Of a DNA stretch of 64,000 nucleotides, positions 60,848 to 64,000 are shown one piece after another (positions within the stretch are counted from its first letter, which is position 1; each line of letters starts with the position of its first letter). Source of the DNA: Spirochaetota bacterium (lineage in GTDB: Bacteria; Spirochaetota; UBA4802; UBA5550); NCBI GenBank assembly GCA_016933025.1, contig JAFGBT010000034.1, positions 104,122-168,121 of the forward strand, in the 5' to 3' direction. Under the pieces are notes generated by a model, which was given only the letters and a program-made list of their open reading frames with translations, ran no database searches and was not told the DNA's origin. Made by a program: the position numbers and the translations under genes.

Positions 60848-63256
60848 TTAGATCATCAGCGGCTTGCCGGTGGCCATGATATGGGCCGCCATCTTCTGGG
60901 TCTCTTCAGTCTTCCAGAGGTCCACGAAGGCCTCGCGCTCGATCTTGCAGAGATAATCTTCTGAAACGAGCTGTCCCTGACGGGCCTCGCCGCCTGACAT
61001 GCAGTAGATGCCTTTCTTGGCTATGAACGCCATGTGCTTGGGCACGTATCCGCCGATGCTCATGTCCTGCATGTTCGCCCATACCATACCCTGGGCTTCA
61101 CGTCCCATGACCGGGTATTTTTTCTTAACGGGCGGAACATAGCCGTTGGCCACCAGGCTGAGGACTTCCTTCTTGGCCTCGCCGATCAGGTTGTCTTTGT
61201 TGAAGACGATTCTGTCGATCAGGCGGAGGAAGCCGTTTTTACGCGCCTCCTGGGCCGACATCGAAACTTTGGCCTGCGCTACCAGCAGGAAGGCGGGTAT
61301 CAGGTACGCGCCGTAGTCCGCCAGCTTGACGGTGGCGGGTACGCCGTCCATGTACCGCTGCCACAGGTGGATCATGCCGCATCCGCCGGGGATAAGGCCG
61401 GCTCCGATCTCGACGAGTCCCATGAAGAGCTCGGTGTGCGCCACGATGCGCGCGGAGGCGAGGCAGAGCTCACAGCCGCCTCCCAGCGTCATGCCGTAGG
61501 CGGCCGCCACAACGGGAACCGGCGAGTATTTGATCGCCATGATCATGGTGTGGAGGTCCTTGATCATCTTGTCGATGCCGTTGAAGTTTTTGTTCTTGGC
61601 CATTTCGCCCATGTAGCCGAGATCGCCCCCGGCCGAAAAGGCGCCGGGCATCCCGGGTGCCTGGTTGCCGAGCACCAGGCCGATGCCGTTCTCCTGGGCG
61701 TACATGAGGCCGTCGGCGATCATCTGTCCCATTTCGCCGTTCATTGCGTTCATCTTGGTGTGGAACTCGACGTTGAAGACACCGTCGCCCAGGTCGATGA
61801 GGGAAGCTGACTTGTTGGCTTTAACGACCTTCTTGTTCGCCCTGAGGATCGCGAGATTGATGGCGAGCGGGTTGGTCGGGACCTCTTTGTATTTCATGGT
61901 CTTGATGTCGTAGAACATCTTTTTGCCCTTTTCAACCTTGTAGAAGGAATTGACCTTTTTGGTGAGCATCATCTGAAGTTTTTTCGGGATCTTCATCCCT
62001 TCTTTCTTCATCCGGTCAATCGACTTCTTCAGGCCGATGGCGTCCCAGGTCTCGAAGGGGCCCATTTCCCACGCGTATCCCCACTTCATCGCGTTGTCGA
62101 TCTCGACGATGTTGTCTGCGATTTCGGGGATTCTGTTGAAGGAATAGAGCATCATTCCGGCAGTGACTTTCCACGCGCACTTGGATCCTTTATCCGTGCC
62201 ATACACCAGCGCCTGGAGCTTTTGCGGAAGGGTCGCAGCCTTTTTCGCGGCTGCGAGACAGGGGAAGCTGGGCTTTTCATATGTCTCGTATTCCAGAGTC
62301 TTGTAATTGATGACTTTGTCGATCTTCTTCCAGTCGGGGGTTATTTCCTTCTTATAAAATCCCTGTTTTGTCTTGTTGCCCAGCCATTTCTTTTCGACCA
62401 GTTTGCCGACAAACGCCGGCAGTTTCAGACCTTCACGCGACTCGTCTTTCGGGCAGAGATCGTAGCAGTTGTTGGCCACGTGCGAGAAGGTATCGAGACC
62501 GACGAGGTCGGCGGTTTTGAACGCCGCGGTTTTCGGCCTTCCGGCGGCCGAGCCGAACAGGGCGTCGATTTCGGGAATGGTCATGTCCATTTCCATCATT
62601 ACCTGCATGGTGGAGACCATTGAGTAGACGCCGATACGGTTGCCGATAAAGTTCGGGGTGTCCTTGGCCCAGACGATTCCTTTGCCGAGGACCCGCTCGC
62701 CGAAGTCGGCCATGAATTTTAAAATATCTTTCTTGGTTTCCTTGCCCGGGATAATTTCCAGCAGATGCATGTATCGCACCGGGTTGAAGAAGTGCGTGCC
62801 GAGGAAATGCTCTTTAAACGCCTTGGTGCGGCCCTGAGCTATCTGGTTCAGGGGCAGACCGGAGGTGTTCGTGGATATGATGGCGCCTTTCTTCATGATT
62901 TTTTCTATCTTGCCGAAAAGTTCCTGCTTGATCTTCAGGTTTTCAACGACAACCTCGACGATCCAGTCGCACTCGGCCAGCTTTTTAAAATCGTCTTCCA
63001 GGTTTCCCGTCTGAATAAGGGAAAGGTCTTTCTCCTTGTCCATTAACAGCGCTGGTTTTGATTTTTTAAGTGCATCCATACCTGCGTTCACGATCCTGTT
63101 TCTCGCTTTTGGATCTTTTTTTTCATCGTCTTTAAGATCAAACGGGACGATGTCCAGCAGGATCGTAGGTATCCCTGCGCTGGCACACAGAGCGGCAATA
63201 CCTCCACCCATTATGCCAGAGCCTATAACGGCTACTTTTTGGATCCTTCTAACCAT
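60848..63256 (-). CDS. fadN: FadN-type 3-hydroxyacyl-CoA dehydrogenase / enoyl-CoA hydratase fusion
   Basis: An 802-residue two-function enzyme for the middle steps of beta-oxidation. The dehydrogenase half is first: NAD loop GSGIMGGGIAALCASAG at residue ~12, catalytic-region GTHFFNPVRYMHLLEI near 148, and a second C-terminal dehydrogenase domain to ~430. The enoyl-CoA hydratase is second (~470-690), with AAAYGMTLGGGCELCLAS and GLVEIGAGLIPGGCGM including the catalytic Glu. This order (HAD then ECH) is the FadN/YusL type, the reverse of E. coli FadB. AGGAGGT precedes the ATG. It heads the fadN-fadA operon. Confidence 0.95.
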   Translation of the reverse strand: MVRRIQKVAVIGSGIMGGGIAALCASAGIPTILLDIVPFDLKDDEKKDPKARNRIVNAGMDALKKSKPALLMDKEKDLSLIQTGNLEDDFKKLAECDWIVEVVVENLKIKQELFGKIEKIMKKGAIISTNTSGLPLNQIAQGRTKAFKEHFLGTHFFNPVRYMHLLEIIPGKETKKDILKFMADFGERVLGKGIVWAKDTPNFIGNRIGVYSMVSTMQVMMEMDMTIPEIDALFGSAAGRPKTAAFKTADLVGLDTFSHVANNCYDLCPKDESREGLKLPAFVGKLVEKKWLGNKTKQGFYKKEITPDWKKIDKVINYKTLEYETYEKPSFPCLAAAKKAATLPQKLQALVYGTDKGSKCAWKVTAGMMLYSFNRIPEIADNIVEIDNAMKWGYAWEMGPFETWDAIGLKKSIDRMKKEGMKIPKKLQMMLTKKVNSFYKVEKGKKMFYDIKTMKYKEVPTNPLAINLAILRANKKVVKANKSASLIDLGDGVFNVEFHTKMNAMNGEMGQMIADGLMYAQENGIGLVLGNQAPGMPGAFSAGGDLGYMGEMAKNKNFNGIDKMIKDLHTMIMAIKYSPVPVVAAAYGMTLGGGCELCLASARIVAHTELFMGLVEIGAGLIPGGCGMIHLWQRYMDGVPATVKLADYGAYLIPAFLLVAQAKVSMSAQEARKNGFLRLIDRIVFNKDNLIGEAKKEVLSLVANGYVPPVKKKYPVMGREAQGMVWANMQDMSIGGYVPKHMAFIAKKGIYCMSGGEARQGQLVSEDYLCKIEREAFVDLWKTEETQKMAAHIMATGKPLMI

Positions 63257-63894
63257 AGAGACCTCCTGTTTAAGTCATATATTATTTAAATATATTTTGT
63301 GGGGAGAAAAGTTATTATTTGGAGTTATTACATTATAAAAGAACCAAATCTTTTCTCCAAGATAACTTGAAATGCAAGATCCATGATTCTTTATGTACTG
63401 TTCAATGGCCTTCAACATGTATGTGTCTTTCGCCTGACGGATACCGGAGAGAGTTCCATACCTGTATCATTCCATAGTATTTATTATTTATAATCACGAA
63501 TCTATTAGGTCAATCATTATTTGGTTGTACAAAATGTCAATAGTTATAAGAGCTTCGGTTGAAAAATGCTGATAAAAAAATGAGGTTTTTTGCCTGGCAC
63601 GGGTTCCTTGACGCGTATGTTAAACATGACATTTGTGTCAGAATAAAATAGAAAAAAAAATTACCCCGTAAGTATCACTGATTTTTGTTATGCCCTGTAT
63701 ATTAATTTTTGCTATGGGCGTGATACTCACATCACAATAATAACGGCGATAGAATAGCGTTTCGACGCTTAACAGAACGCCTGCCATCCGGATATTGCCG
63801 GCCGCCGGGGTTATGCTCAAGAATTTGATGAATGGGCATCAGTATTTCAGTTGACAACCGAGCGTAAGGCCAAAAAATGGATGGAGGAACATAT
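63257..63894. other. AT-rich intergenic region upstream of fadN and the tRNA genes
   Basis: The 638 bases from the fadN start to tRNA-Cys are AT-rich, with no credible gene. The fadN promoter must lie near 63260-63400; I cannot fix its boxes. The tRNA promoter probably lies between 63780 and 63890; a TTGACA stands at 63851-63856. A 60-residue open frame at 63638-63820 has no ribosome site and looks like chance. Confidence 0.5.
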
Positions 63895-63966
63895 GGCGCC
63901 GTACCCAAGTGGCAAGGGAGAGGTCTGCAAAACCTTTATGCAGCGGTTCGAATCCGCTCGGCGCCT
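63895..63966 (+). tRNA. tRNA-Cys (GCA)
   Basis: A 72-base cloverleaf. The acceptor arms GGCGCCG and CGGCGCC pair fully with discriminator T at 63966. The anticodon stem GAGGT/ACCTT encloses loop CTGCAAA with anticodon GCA. The T-arm GCGGTTCGAATCCGC is canonical. CCA is not encoded. tRNA-Leu follows after eight bases. Confidence 0.96.
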
Positions 63967-63974
63967 CATATCCC

Positions 63975-64000
63975 GCCCAGGTGGTGGAATTGGTAGACAC
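63975..64000 (+). tRNA. tRNA-Leu, 5' part (partial)
   Basis: GCCCAGG starts a tRNA acceptor arm, then GTGGTGGAATTGGTAGACAC has the D-arm wording typical of class II tRNA-Leu (GGTAGACAC). The rest, including the anticodon and variable arm, lies outside the window. Confidence 0.85.

Noticed and set aside
63638..63820. 60-residue minus-strand frame
   Set aside because: No ribosome site, AT-rich sequence and no recognisable features; chance frame.

Overview
The window reads as a contiguous piece of a diderm (Gram-negative-type) bacterial chromosome of moderately high GC. It is densely packed with genes on both strands and has no prophage, insertion sequence or CRISPR array that I can see. Lipoproteins, two predicted outer-membrane beta-barrel proteins, MltG and an OmpA-like protein argue for two membranes. 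The mix of a 7TMR-DISM hybrid kinase, PP2C/SpoIIE phosphatases, cNMP-GGDEF proteins, many TPR proteins and a FadN-type beta-oxidation enzyme would fit a Spirochaetota-like lineage. That placement is an inference from gene content, not a proof.

Layout. 1-8.6 kb: the tail of a DUF1003 protein, an OmpA-like secreted protein, then a signalling operon (RsbRD-like protein, cNMP with a degraded GGDEF, cNMP-GGDEF-DHH-DHHA1, 7TM kinase-receiver-PP2C). 8.6-13 kb: ssb, Smr protein, YlbF-like protein, HAMP-like membrane protein, maf and a bifunctional relA/spoT. 13.4-19.3 kb: an Fn3/TPR pair, an HtrA protease, a predicted porin and apt. 19.2-23.9 kb: an RsmG-TrmH fusion, hisS behind a 42-nt hairpin element, a TrhP-like U32 protein and a block of tandem repeats. 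23.9-32.9 kb: a KefB-type antiporter, DUF3124 and LEA/WHy proteins, a cysteine-rich membrane protein, an acyl-CoA synthetase, a beta-barrel protein and a low-GC DUF2341-LamG lipoprotein, with several dispersed repeats. 33-40.7 kb: a TPR + HAMP-PP2C pair, an alpha/beta hydrolase with a cysteine nucleophile, an endoglycoceramidase-like GH5 lipoprotein, mltG and a DprA paralogue. 41.3-48.4 kb: acyl-CoA dehydrogenase, dprA, a c-type haem membrane protein, topA and a Xer recombinase. 48.4-53.3 kb: a metallo-hydrolase, mnmA, a TIGR01212 radical-SAM protein and an amidase. 53.3-59.5 kb: a PilZ protein, a TPR/lipoprotein operon, a dCMP deaminase operon and a 47-residue protein. 59.6-63.3 kb: fadA-fadN. 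The right edge has tRNA-Cys and the start of tRNA-Leu.

How the genes work together. Acyl-CoA synthetase, acyl-CoA dehydrogenase, FadN and FadA together cover the whole beta-oxidation cycle, although they sit in three separate transcription units. Several genes belong to nucleotide second-messenger signalling: GGDEF, PilZ, cNMP domains, DHH-DHHA1 and RelA/SpoT. The most unusual architectures are the cNMP-GGDEF-DHH-DHHA1 protein and the RsmG-TrmH fusion. Start codons were often moved downstream of the longest open frame where a Shine-Dalgarno sequence or signal peptide decided it.
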